From: Effrenium voratum
Taxonomy: Eukaryota > Sar > Dinophyceae > Suessiales > Symbiodiniaceae
Direction of reading: 5' to 3'
DNA length: 64,000 nt
Assembly: GCA_963377175.1 (NCBI GenBank)
Contig: CAUJNA010003793.1
Coordinates: 145,001-209,000 of the forward strand
Shown: positions 51,740 through 63,059 of the stretch, piece after piece
How positions within the stretch are numbered: the stretch's first letter is position 1
How the letters are laid out: the number at the start of each line of letters is the position of its first letter
Program-made: the position numbers and the translations under genes
Notes under the pieces: model-generated
What the model saw: only the letters and a program-made list of their open reading frames with translations
Told to the model about the DNA's origin: nothing
Databases searched by the model: none

Positions 51740-53640
51740 TGAAGGAGGGAAAGTGGGGAAAGGATCTCAACAGGGAAAGGGAAATATCGGAAAGGGGAGA
51801 AGATCTGGGAGAAAAGGACTTAGGGGGGAAAGGGGGGAAAGGATCTCAACCGGAAAAGAGGGGAAGGATCTTAGGGAGGGAAATGGAGAAAGATCTCAGG
51901 GGGGGAAAGGCCTTAGGGAGGAAAGGGTCTCAACAGGGAAAGGGTGGGAAAGATCTTAGGGAGGAAAGGGAGAAGATCTGAGGGGAAAGGCCTTAGAGGG
52001 AAAGGATCTCAACCGGAAAAGAGGGGAAGGATCTTAGGGAGGTCAAGGGAGAAGATCTCAGGGGGGAAAGGGGATCTCAACATGGAAAGGTGGGAGAAGA
52101 TCTTAGGGAGGAAAAGCGAGAAGATCTCAGGGGGGGAAAGGCCGTAGGGGGCAACAGGGAAAGGGGGGATAACATCTTAGGGAGGAAAGAGAAGATCTTG
52201 GGGGGAAAAGGCCTTAGCGGGGAAAGGGGGGGAAAGGATCTCAACAAGGAAAGGGGGGAAAAGATCTTAGGGAGGAATAGGAAGATCGCGGGGGAAAAAA
52301 AGGCCTTAGGGGGGAAAGGGGGGAAAGGATCTCAACAGGGAAAGGTGGCAAAAGATCTTAGGGAGGAAAAGGGAGAAGATCTCAGGGGGGGAAAGGCCTT
52401 AGGGGGGAAAGGCGGGAAAAGATCTCAAGATCTCAGCAGGGAAAGGGGATCTTAGGGAGGAAAGGGAGAAGATCTGGGGGCAAAGGCCTTAGGGGGGAAA
52501 GGGGAGAAATGATCTCTACAGGGAAAGGGGTGGAAGAGATCTTAGGGAGGAAAGGGAGAAGGGGGGAAAAAAGGCCAACAGGAAAGGGGGGGAAAGATCT
52601 TAAGAAGGAAAAGGGAGAAGCTCTCAGGGGGGGAAAGGCCTTAGGGGGGAAAGATCTCAACAGGGAAAGGGGGGAAACAATCTTAGGAAGGAAAAGGGAG
52701 AAGATCTGGAAAGGCCTTCGGATAGGGGGGGAAAGGATCTCAACAGGGAAAGGGGGCAAAGGATCTTAGGGAGGAATAGGGAGAAGATCTCAGCGGGGGG
52801 AAAGGCCTTGTCAACAGGGGAAGGGGGGGAAAGGTCTCAGGGAGGAAAGGGAAAAGATCTCCGGGGGGGGGGGGGGAAAGGCCTTAGGGGGGGGGGGGAA
52901 AGGGAGGAAAAGGGAGATGATCTCAGGGGCGAAAAGGCCTTAGGGGGGAAAGGAAAGGATCTCAACAGGGAGAGGGATCTTAGGGAGGAAAAGGAAACTC
53001 AGAGGGAGAAAGGGCCTTAGGGGGGAAAGGGGGAATGGATCTCAACAGGGAAAGGTGGCAAAAGATCTTAGGGAGGAAAAGGGAGAAGATCTCAGGGGGG
53101 GAAAGGCTTTAGGGGGGAAAGGGGGGAAAGGATCTCAGCAGGGAAAGGGGGGGAAAGATCTTAGGGAGGAAAGGGAGAAGATCTGGGGGCAAAGGCCTTA
53201 GGGGGGAAAGGGGAGAAATGATCTCAACAGGGAAAGGGGTGGAAAAGATCTTAGGGAGGAAAGGGAGGATCTGGGGGAAAAACGGCGAACAGGGAAAGGG
53301 GGGAAAGGGAGAAGGTCTCAGCAAGGGAAAGGCCTTAGGGGGAAAGGGTGGGAAGGATCTCAACAGGGAAAGGGGGGAAACAATCTTAGGAAGGAAAAGG
53401 GAGAAGATCTGGAAAGGCCTTCGGGGTAGGGGGGGCAAGGATCTCAACAGGGAAAGGGGGCAAAGGATCTTAGGGAGGAATAGGGAGAAGATCTCAGCGG
53501 GGGGAAAGGCCTTAGGGGGGAAAGGGGGGAAAGGATCTCAACAGGGAAGGGGGGGGGAAAGATCTCAGGGAGGAAAGGGAAAGATCTCGGGGGGGAAAAG
53601 GCCTTAGGGGGGAAAGTTGGGGAAATTCCGAAGGGACGCA
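51740..53640 (+). repeat. 1.9-kb purine-strand minisatellite
   Basis: Tandem, variable units of roughly 80-110 bp are built from words such as GGATCTCAACAGGGAAAGG, GATCTTAGGGAGGAAA, GAGAAGATCTCAGGGGGGGA and AAGGCCTTAGGGGGGAAA. The plus strand is almost wholly A and G, with G runs of 5-14. Lys/Gly/Arg-rich plus frames and Pro/Phe/Leu minus frames are artefacts. It begins about 220 bp after the retrotransposon. Confidence 0.92.
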
Positions 53641-53951
53641 AATAAGAAAGCAAGCCTGTAATGTCGGCGGCCTGAGCCGGAGGCGTTAAAATAAGGTCAC
53701 AACCCCCCAAACCTACGAGAAGGGCAAGTAAAATGTATTCACACTCGAACACTAGACCTTGGTTGGAATTCTTTGCCATTGGGCATACCACGTTACAAAC
53801 GTAACTGAGCCATCCCATCATCCCCAAACTGCAATGATCAATTACAGCGCAAGCCTTCGGCGATCAACATGTTCCTTCCTGACCTGCCCCCATCCACTGC
53901 TCTTGTCCAATTCAAATATAAGTTTAAAACTGTCAAGTAGGCTATGAGGAC

Positions 53952-54196
53952 CCAAATGCTCTCAGAGCTGCTGGAAGATACAAAGTAGTAGCGTCTGCCA
54001 CCATGCTCGAAGCCGCTCGAATATCGCTCCACGGCAACTTTCAACTCCAGGCTCTTGGCCGGGAATTCCATGGTGATAAACTGCCAGCCCTCTTCCGGGC
54101 GCAGCTTCCAATGTACCGCGCGACGGACATGCTCACGGGTCTCAATGAACTTGGCCTCCGGCAGTGCAACGATGGGGATGGATATTCGAGGAGTGG
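53952..54196 (-). CDS. Exon of unrecognised protein
   Basis: It lies between CCCATAG and a GT donor at 53951. It is a clearly coding frame: SIPIVALPEAKFIETREHVR, then HWKLRPEEGWQFITMEFPAK, ELKVAVERYSSGFEHGGRRY, and YFVSSSSSESIW. Codon third positions are GC-rich. No family is recognised. The mix of strands and charged loops suggests a compact beta-rich domain. Neighbouring exons were not found. Confidence 0.75.
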
Positions 54197-54409
54197 CTAT
54201 GGGATACGGGTAAAAGCCCTGATATCAAGATGGTACCGTATGTCTTGACTGGTGGTGAAATAGCGATAGAACATGTTGATTTCGGACAGGGTTTTCCCTA
54301 TTATGCCCAACAAGTTGCATCACGTTGTATCCTAAAAATCCATACATCAGTTGACAAAGGCGGTTCTGCATAAACACCTGCTTGCACATGTTGGGTCCAA
54401 ACAGGCTTA

Positions 54410-54862
54410 ACACCCCGGACAACCCCCCGGACAAACCCCCGGACAACCCTCTGGACAGCTTTGAGGGACAACCCTCCGGACAGCTTTGAGGGCCCGAAAA
54501 CCCGGACCCCCGGACAAACCCCCGGACAACCCTCCGGGGACAATCCCCCGGACAAGTCTTCGGACAGGTTTGGAACACGCCAACACCACGCGGAAACCAC
54601 TCGGAAACCACTCGGAAACCGCTCGGAAACCACTCGGACACCGCTCGGAAACCACTCGAAACCCGCTCAAAACCACTCGGAAACCACTCGGAAACCACTC
54701 GGGAATCACTCGGAGGGAAGTATTCCCGCGGGAGGGGGGGGGGGGTTGCAGCATAAAACTCGGCAAAGTGCGCGGACAACCCTCCGGACAACCCCCCGGA
54801 CAACTTGCCGGCTAGTTGTTTGTCCCGCACTTTGTCCCGCACTCTGTCCCACATATCGAGGG
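54410..54862 (-). repeat. Cluster of 11-12-bp minisatellites
   Basis: Units of the type CCGGACAACCC (54410-54570) pass into CGGAAACCACT (11 bp, 54590-54712), then a G run, then CCGGACAACCC units again (54770-54812) and GTCCCGCACTTT words. Frames across it are artefacts. Confidence 0.88.
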
Positions 54863-55196
54863 GGGTGTTTATGCAGAAGGGCATTCGTCAAATCATCGGT
54901 GGCCCACCTCTCCATCATGGACTTTGAAGCAGGACACCGGCACTCGGCCGGGTTTTTGCGCTAGCAGCTCTGTGAAATCCAGGGTTTCGCTGGGCAAATT
55001 CCAGGAATGACTCACATCACCTCAGGTCATGGCCATGCCGAAAACAACAACTGCCATCCGCCCATCCATGGCTTGGTGTTTGAGCAGTATTGAACCCCCT
55101 GAAGCCAACAAAAAGCATTGTTTGCACACCAAACCAGCGTTGACTATCCATAACTACTTGTATCCCACTACGACTCCTCAGTTGCACAGTAGACCA

Positions 55197-55289
55197 TGGG
55201 TCAAAATCCCATACCCCCAGTGAACATCACAATCCCCACTCAAATAGGTTGTAACTGGGTGGCGCACCGATCCCATTGGTTTTGACCCA
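55197..55289 (-). mobile_element. Terminal-inverted-repeat element, copy 4 (best preserved)
   Basis: This 93-bp element has perfect 10-bp inverted ends, TGGGTCAAAA and TTTTGACCCA (11 bp counting the next A/T). It contains CAGTGAACATCACAATCCCC. On the minus strand the GT of the first end (55286-55285) lies where the SAM-domain exon stops, so it can act as splice donor. Confidence 0.8.
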
Positions 55290-55499
55290 TCAGAGAACCT
55301 CTGGCCGTTCGCCCTGCCTTCCAGACACCACTCAGACTGTTCGCTGGGCAGAGATGGGACGGAGATCACCGAGAGCTCCTGCAACGACTGCTGAAGCTTT
55401 CGGAACCTCCGCCGTGGCACGAGCTTCACCCCCGCTTTCTCCAAGTCTTCCTCTTCGAGCAGTTGCAGATCCTCAAGGGTTGGCAACATCTGGCAACTT
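55287..55499 (-). CDS. SAM-domain exon
   Basis: It follows TTCTAG and contains LPTLEDLQLLEEEDLEKAGV then KLVPRRRFRKLQQSL, the C-terminal half of a sterile alpha motif domain (helices 4-5). A Ser-rich stretch and WCLEGRANGQRFSDG follow. SAM domains mediate protein-protein or RNA contacts. The exon ends exactly at the inverted-repeat element. The N-terminal half of the domain should be in an upstream exon at higher coordinates, not located. Confidence 0.7.
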
Positions 55500-55559
55500 C
55501 TAGAATCATTCGATGGGTAAGTGAAACATTTACAAGAAATCATGGATACCATCAAGATC

Positions 55560-57780
55560 CATCAAGTCTGGTGACTCTGTTTCCTTGAACGAGTATTGGC
55601 CCGTCACAATCAACACGTGCTTGCCAGCATTGCCGACGTTGTCTAGATGAAATGATACAATGGATTCAGCACATTAATGGATCGCGAGCACTAGCGAGTA
55701 TATACCCCGATTGGTTTAGAATTTGACGTGCCTTTTTTCCGTCTCCGGTAGCCTACTTTGTATTTTCTGATTTCATGATCGGGTTTGCACGCTTTTTTGG
55801 CCGAGTCGGTCACGCCCTCTCCTCAACGTGTTGAACACCCCAATCATCCAGAAATTGAATCAAGAAATCAAGGCCAGCTTCTTTAAGATGTGCCTCCACT
55901 TGACTTCTTGCCATTGCGCGACTGAAGCTTCAAACGGCCCGGCCTCCAGTCCTCTTCCCGGCCTTTTTCCGGAAGAGGATGGGAAAGGGCCAGAAAAAAA
56001 GAGGGGTCCTAAGAATTTGCGGCTTAAGAGATTGGAGTTGCTTGGAAGAGGTTTGCCTAAAAAAACAAAAATCCCGTCTCTGAATACGAGAAGATGAACC
56101 CTCTGGGCCCAAACCCTGCAGCCAAAATGTGTCGTGCCGTGACTAACGTGCGCAAGTGCTAAGCAGTTTGAAGAACAACTAGAAGAAAAACACCAACTTC
56201 ATGCAGAAATTAAGGCTAAGAAATTAAGGGTCCCCTCAGTCCGACGAGCCCGGAGTCCTATACATAACAACCCTTCAGCATAAAAAAAAAACAACAACAA
56301 ACAGTTAACCAAATACACATAACACACACAAAAAGAAAAAAAACAATCATCCAAATACAAATAACACAAAATACCAAATTCCAACGACATTAACATCAAC
56401 TTTAGCACTCCTTATTGTATCCCCTCTCAATCATGAGTGTTAAAGAAGCAACAACATACAAGTAACACAACGAGCTAGTTCTCACATTGTCGGATTTGTT
56501 AAACATGTCTATATATATATATATGTTCCGTAAGTATACACCTATACACACATATCTCAATCTGTGTGTGCTTCAACATATATATATATAGTATTATTGC
56601 ACAGCGACTCTTCGGACACATATCATAGTCAAGCTTTTCAACAATCGGTCATGTCACATCAACGCCCACATATATATATATATATATATATATTGAAATT
56701 CCTCTAATCACATCATATCCACCATGCGCATATTAGTATTCAGATATTCGAATAGTGATATGTATGTATATATTCATCCATCAATGTTGATTTTATTCGC
56801 TTGGGGCAGGTCCATATCGCAAATATTGTTTTGGATAGATGCCGGTGTCCCCATTGCTCTTCCTCACCACCTGCGGCACAGGGCGCCACTTTGCCGTAGC
56901 AACCTATGGCGGCCTCCCAAAACGCAACCAACCGCTTTCCGCATCGAAATCCAGGGAGTAGCTCCTCTTAACGTCTACCTCTGATGAATAAACTACCCCT
57001 CCTCACCCCCCCCCCCCAAACAATCTCCCCCCCTCTTCCAACATTTCTCCCAAGAAGAATAGGGTCTAGACAAACACAAGAATGGCGGAATGGCTGAGAG
57101 GCATGTCGCATGGAGCCGGGACTCGGAGGTGCAGTGAGCCTTGCGCTTGACTCTTAAAGAAAACCGCAACTCGGGATGGTTGACAACAACCAACGGTCCT
57201 TGTTGGGACACGGCCGGTGTCATGTACGTGGGCACCTCCTTTTTACGGGCTCCAAAAAGACCCAACAGGAAGCAAACATGCTTTTTCCTTGCCCACCCAC
57301 AGAGCGGTCAAGTCCTCTTGAGACCTCTGGAGCAACATGCCCAACAGTGGCAAGAGGCACCTAGCCTATTTTGATATCCTCGCTTAATATAAGGGGAGCC
57401 TCGACAATCAGTTGAAAAATGGCTGATCCTTTCCAACGGAGCTTTTAAGCCGAACCTGCCGGAACGCCAAGCTCAATCATCCACCGCAAACCACTCCAGT
57501 AAAAAAGTCAATCCAAGCCAAGCCCTACCTAAACCCAGACCAATCCAATCCCCAATCAATCCCAAATCAACTCTAGAAGCCTTCCCAACCCAAACCCAAA
57601 GGCCAAAACCCATCCAAAGGCCAAACCCCAAGCCAGAAAGTGGAGAGCGAGGGAAAGGCCAAGCAGAACATCGTGTGGGGAGTTCTGGGAGTTACAGCTC
57701 CGGTGTCCAACTCTTGATCCACTTCTTTGAGGTCCGTTCATTGCGAGTAGGTGGTAGAACTCTAGGTCACTCTCTCATTC
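55560..57780. other. Mostly no gene recognised; TA-rich microsatellites
   Basis: (TA)n tracts occur at 56510-56524, 56577-56590 and 56671-56693. A minus-strand frame around 57110-57250 (EVPTYMTPAVSQQGPLVVVN, HPELRFSLRVKRKA) has some coding look but no family. A C-run lies at 57005-57016. CCAAACCC-type words cluster at 57540-57640. Confidence 0.45.
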
Positions 57781-57785
57781 ATTCC

Positions 57786-60460
57786 TTACTCCAGGCGCTT
57801 GCGGGGAATCTCTAGAGGTACCTTATCTTTCCCCTCTCCATCATTTCTGAGCCCCAGATTTTCGAACCGCACATTCAAAGTCTTCCCACGACTCTGGCCA
57901 ACGAACAGACTTCGCCATCGAGGCCGATACAAAGTGAGTTGTCGCAGGGTTGATGGTTTGAGGAACACCCAACCGCCTGTCCAGAAAGGTCCGACATTCC
58001 CAGCTCTCAGGATTACAGTAATCCAGGCGAAGATACCAGTCCTTCCTTCATCTCTTTCCCTCGCTAGGGAAAAAATAGTAAATCAATCATCTGAACACCC
58101 ATAGGGCAGTTGCCAAAGAGAAAAACGACGTCCTCTGTTGTTGCTGTCTGGCTTTAATTGGAAGCCAATCCCTCTCAAGAAATTGATCACACACCGTGAA
58201 AATCGGGAAAACAACACATCATCCCTTCAGGTCGCCTTTTCTCTCCTTCTGGGTGGCCAAACACTGTCTGAACACGTTCGCCACCAAAACCGTCCCAAAA
58301 GTGTAAAGTTCAACACGGCGTGCGTTGAAGACATCCACTGAGCCCGGGGCGTTGAAGCCTTGCTCCATGCCAGAGCCCTCCTGGCGTGCGAGAACTCGCG
58401 GGAGTCCTTCGCCGAACATGGGGGTGGATTTCCATCGCATGGCTTCCGGCAGGCTGTCCTTGCGCCCAAAAAAGGGGTTCCAGGCGGTTGCTCAGAACGC
58501 TCCTTTCAAGATCCCATCCCCATAGGCTAGAACCACTTTGTCGCAGAGACTTCCGTTGGCCGGGTCACGTGAGAGAGTGCTTTAACGACAATAAGGAGCC
58601 TGAAGCGGACATGGCCAGGAGTGAGACAAGCGCTCCCACTTGCCTTTTGCTCGCAGGCGCGGCTCCAAACGCGAGCTCGCATTCGCCATCCCAAGTCACA
58701 TGGGGCTTGCCATCCAATTCACAAAGCTTGCTCATGCGAAATTGCAGCTCACTCGAGGTAGCTGCAACCAGAAGGTCCACATGTTTTGTCTTGTTTCGTG
58801 AAGGGTGTCTCCTGACTACAGGGTCACAGGTACTCAGCTTGTGCCTCGGGTACTCGTGATACGTGACCAGTGCACCGGAAAAAAAAATCGCCGCTGAGCA
58901 AGCCCTGGCATCCGGGTGAGTCATGATCGATCACCACCCTGGCATAAGGGCTATGAAAGGAAACCATGCGCTTTCGGAAAGCGTGTGAGGCGCGGTCCAA
59001 TTGCTGGTTTCCTCATTTGTGAGTTCCGCCACGTCCCTTCCAAATAATCCACAGACTGGAAATTTGGACCAAACCTCATGGGTATGTGTCAGAAGAAGGG
59101 GGCAGCCGTTGTAAGTTCAAAAGGGAACTGTTGCCAAGCATTGCCACTGTTGCGGCCGTCAAATCAGCTGCCTTGACACATTCCCACGCTGTCAACTCAG
59201 TCGTTGCCTCTGGGCACTTGGGTTCACCTTTCAACCCCCGGCAATCGGTCCCCGATGACATCCTACGAACATACGAACCGCAGGTGTCGAAGAGCTTTTC
59301 TTTTGGGTTTTGGGGGAGGCAGGGGAGAAAAGCGCTTCTCGACCACAAAAGGCGCTTCGGGGGGTCAAGGGCAAACCCCGCGCGCCGCGCGCGACTACGG
59401 CAATGCTCAAGCCACCAGCTCAGCATCCTTGGATCGGAGTGGCTGAAAGGGTTGAGTCGAAAAGGGGCTTCAAGCTCCGACAGCCGCCATGTGCTTTTGA
59501 GAGGTGTCCTGTTCACCTCCAAGAGAGAAGCCAAACAAACAGAAAACCAGTGAGGGTACCCCTATTTTGACACAAGACCCACACGCCCCATTCATTGTGT
59601 AAGGCCATTTCCCTCTTTTGGATGCTTTCAACTCCAATTTGGGACTCGCCCAAATGCCCACTTGGAAAGACCCATCCAAATCAGGCAGAGGTCGTTCCAC
59701 GTTTCTGGGAAGATGCAGGCATGTGCTCTGGCTGAACATCTTATCTAGTCGAGGAAACAGGGCTGAGTTGGATGGCAATGAATAGTCTTACCCTCCCACA
59801 AGCTAACATGGAACCTGACAAGGGGTTCCTGGGAAATCTTTAAAGGAACCCCTCTAAGATTGGAATCAAACTCCCACGCAGGACATTCTGATCTCTGGCT
59901 AAAGGATTTCCACCCGTGCCTGGAGTCCCCAATTCGCCGCTGCTTTCATTTTCAGGCTTTATTTCACGGGTAATTTCCTTTCCGTCCCGCAAAGGGGTCC
60001 CTATCTCCCCCGTCTGTCATGAATCGGGCAAACGTAAAGTCCAACGGAGATTTAAATGCAAGATCGTAAGTACCAAGTAGTGCCTGCAAAAGTTGACGAT
60101 CTCCTAACAAAACACAACAAACAAACGGCAACGCCAACGCCAAGGTTATCACATCGGGCTGCTCCAAACGCTGGGTCCGTGAAACCACAGGGCCAAATCC
60201 TCTGGCAACCCAAGGATAGGATCGTGCGGATTGCTTTTAAGCACAGGCCAGTCCAAACAGAAGCAAGTTCCCAGTATTTTGGGGATTTTTGTCACCAAGC
60301 CCCCGAAAGGAGGATGGGTGACAGATTGGACATGAAATCCACCCATAGAAAGATAAAGATAGGTCCGAGGATCTTCTGGGCAAACCTCCTCAAGGCTGCC
60401 AAACTCCTCCTCTTCTGCATCCTTCTCCTCGCCCTCCATGATCTCAATGGACGCAGCCAT
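57786..60460 (-). CDS. Multi-exon gene of unrecognised protein
   Basis: The likely start is the ATG at 60460 (MAASIEIMEGEEKDAEEEEF, an acidic N-terminus), preserved in the truncated copy at 28835. Coding-like exons follow: about 58924-58620 (TWDGECELAFGAAPASKRQ), 58458-58220 after the acceptor CGCAAG (MRWKSTPMFGEGLPRVLARQ, then VFNARRVELYTFGTVLVANV), and about 57901-57786 (KTLNVRFENLGLRNDGEGKD, then KVPLEIPRKRLE and a stop). Introns in between hold sequence shared with 27.1-29.4 kb. Splice junctions are only partly resolved, and the assembly into one gene is inference from strand, order and codon use. Function unknown. Confidence 0.55.
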
Positions 60461-61050
60461 GCAGAACCTCGCGCATCTCACAACCACCCCGAGTGAAAAT
60501 CTGGTTGCTGCATCTTTGAAAACCAACAAAAAGGGAGAAAGGCCAGGAACCTGTCTTCAGGTACAAGTCTTCATGGACCAGGTTGTTTTCAAAGCCGGAA
60601 AGGCCCTCACTCCAGCCCGCAGGCCTGCTGCTGAGCTTATTGAGACACCATTTTGGAGTGGACCTTTCAGTAGCCGGCACCAAGCCTGACTTTCTGAATG
60701 GTGCCCAAGCCACATCCAATGAATCGCAAATTCAGGACTCTCTAGAACCATGCTTCCTGCTTTCTGCATTGCACTGCACGCCTAAAACTGTCTTTCTGTT
60801 TGCGTGTTTGCACATGCGTTCGTTCGTGTGTCTTGTTGGTTACTGGGGTGCATTGACATCGCCGGCGCCAAATCGGTGCGACTTGACAAGGCACACCGCA
60901 TCAGAGATGGCTACAGGGGCACTTGCAGTATTAGAAAGGGGCAACCGTTCCCTGAGCACTGAACCCTACGAGGGCATCCATTTAGTGTCGAAGTGCCTCC
61001 CCTCTATGCACAGCGGAACCAAGACAAAACACCTCGGCGCATCCCCAGCG
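58650..61050. repeat. Segment duplicated at 27130-29390
   Basis: It is collinear with the truncated copy next to the AT-rich island; indels make it about 150 bp longer. It includes the 5' part and upstream region of the minus-strand gene. Divergence is substantial, judged by eye. Confidence 0.75.
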
Positions 61051-61318
61051 AGCACTCTAGCACATTGTCTCGCTGTCATACACCCAGCAAGTGCCTCGCA
61101 CTTGCTGGCAGCGTTGGCCTGAACGATGCCAGGTCACTTCCAAATAGCCAGTGGCAACGCGAAAAAAGGCACCCTGTTTGGTTGCTGCAGTTGATGCTCC
61201 TGGGAAATCTCTCCAACATAAAATGAATTTGCAGAAAAGGACACACACACACACTGGAGGTGTGGGTATCAAGGAAATCCTAACCAATACCACCAATGAC
61301 ATGGAAAATACGCCCCAC

Positions 61319-61432
61319 AGGTCTGGGTATCCACCGTGCGAGCGACAGCATGGCGGCAGCCATCGCCGGCACCATGCGGAAGCCGAACCGCTGGTAGACC
61401 TGAGCCAAGAGATGCCCCTGCCAAGCTTGGTC
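61319..61432 (-). CDS. Exon of unrecognised protein
   Basis: It lies between TTTTGCAG and the donor GTGGGG and is exactly 38 codons in phase 0. It reads DQAWQGHLLAQVYQRFGFRM then VPAMAAAMLSLARWIPRP, with GC-rich third positions. A second frame is also open here but has poorer codon use. No family is recognised. Confidence 0.6.
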
Positions 61433-61439
61433 CTGCAAA

Positions 61440-63000
61440 AACCACCTCCCGGCAATACGCGGCGGCTTCCTTTATTCTTTGAAATGCTGATGTCGCTTTG
61501 AAGCTCCTTTTCGGGCCCAAAATGGCTCCGAATATTGGGGCGCTTCTTGCGGCAATTTTCAAGACTGAACTCATTTCCCCAGGTTTAGCCAATGCGAGCC
61601 CATGACTTCTTTTAGGAAACCACTACAAAGGAGACCCCTTTTGTACCCAAAGCAACTTTGCAAATTCGCCCAAAGGGCGAGTCACACGACTTTGGCTCAC
61701 CTTTTCAACTACGTGACTAGCCCTGGCCCCCAAGAAACTCCATGGTTCTTTGTCGGCTCTTCTCATCTCATCGGCGTGGCCAATGGAGCCAATTCAATTG
61801 ACCATCGAAACTGGGGAGGCCCTTTGGGGTCGCGTTTCAGAGGGAACTGCCATGACGCCATGAGGGGATTGCTCAGCGCCGTCGAGAATTGAAACTTGTG
61901 TCATACTGAAAGGCCTTCCCAACGTCCAATGCTTCACGAGGGAACACCCCCCTTGTATCGCGGAAGTGGGGGAACACCCTCATTGTCACATCCCCGCACT
62001 GTGAGAAAAGCAATGGCGAGGTTTGCCTTTTGACTCTCCTGGGGAACTTATGTGGAAGAAATGTGGGAATTGTGGGTGGCTCACCTGCCGATTCATGCAT
62101 GTGTGCTTTTGGAACGGCTGGTTGGACAGCTGAAAGACGCAAGTGTCAGCTGGGCGTTGAAGATCACTTCCATTTGGTTAAGACCCCTGGGAAAATGAAA
62201 TATTTCCAGTAGTGATATATTCCTTTTAAAACCAACAGGGGAAAATAAAACATATTCTTAAGCAAATGGAAGATCATGACTGCCTCAGCTTTTGACTGCC
62301 TCAGCTTTTGCCACCCAACCAGAAACAAGTGTTTTGATTCTGACCCATACGTAGTACAATCTGATGTGACTCGCTGTGGCTGAGGGCCGGCCCAACCAAC
62401 AGCCGCTTGCGGGCTGCGGCCTCCCAACCCCAGCAGCGACAAAACTCACTTGATTCCGTGAGATAGAAATCGGAAGAGACAGAAAAAGGAGTTGGCTTGC
62501 GCAAATAGTGCCGTTTGCAAACGCGCGTATCCCATTAAGGTTTGTTTAGTTTGTACAGAGTTGATGTTGCAACGATGGCTCAAGCATATTCAACTGGCTT
62601 TGAGCCAAAACAGGGACGTGGATCCAACAAATGGTGGCTTTCCTTCTGGTCTCCTGAACCAACCTGCAAAGCGAACCCTCACAAAGCACACAACCAACCG
62701 GAGCCGCCACATTAATCCAGGGCCATGGAGCCATGGGTAATGGGCAACCCCATGCAGAATCGGCTAGTGGTTTCTCCTTCCGAATTTTGTTGGTCCAAAG
62801 CAAAAACAGCCCAACACAACCCAGGTTGGCTTCTGGTTTCTCCTTAAACCACCCCGAATTGGGTCTGAAGCAAAAAAGAACGGCCGCCCAAAGCGCCCCC
62901 CATCCCGCTTTAAGCTTCCCGAATTGGGTCTAAAGCAACCCAGGCAGCCCAAAAGCCGGCCACTCAACGGGTTCCCAGCTGCGGACGAGGCGCCCAGCCC
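61440..63000. other. No gene recognised
   Basis: Short frames only. TGACTGCCTCAGCTTTTG is directly repeated at 62278-62312. Confidence 0.45.
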
Positions 63001-63059
63001 GCCATCAAAGGCGACACCAAGAAGCCCAAGCTCAGCGGCGCGGTGCTCAGCGCCACCAT
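62995..63059 (-). CDS. Candidate first exon with hydrophobic leader
   Basis: From an ATG at 63059 the frame reads MVALSTAPLSLGFLVSPLMA then GWAPRPQ. It has GC-rich codons and a hydrophobic stretch like a signal or transit peptide. No downstream exon was matched. A weak call. Confidence 0.3.

Noticed and set aside
51529..53607. Lys/Gly/Glu-rich plus-strand frames after the retrotransposon
   Set aside because: Purine-strand satellite, with no non-repeat coding content.
54225..54964. Frames of 110-219 codons over 54.4-54.9 kb
   Set aside because: 11-12-bp minisatellite units open in several frames.
57083..57160. tRNA-like stretch (GGCGGAATGGCTGAGAGGC)
   Set aside because: It resembles a D-arm of a Leu/Ser tRNA, but there is no anticodon arm or GGTTCGAATCC T-arm at the right distance.
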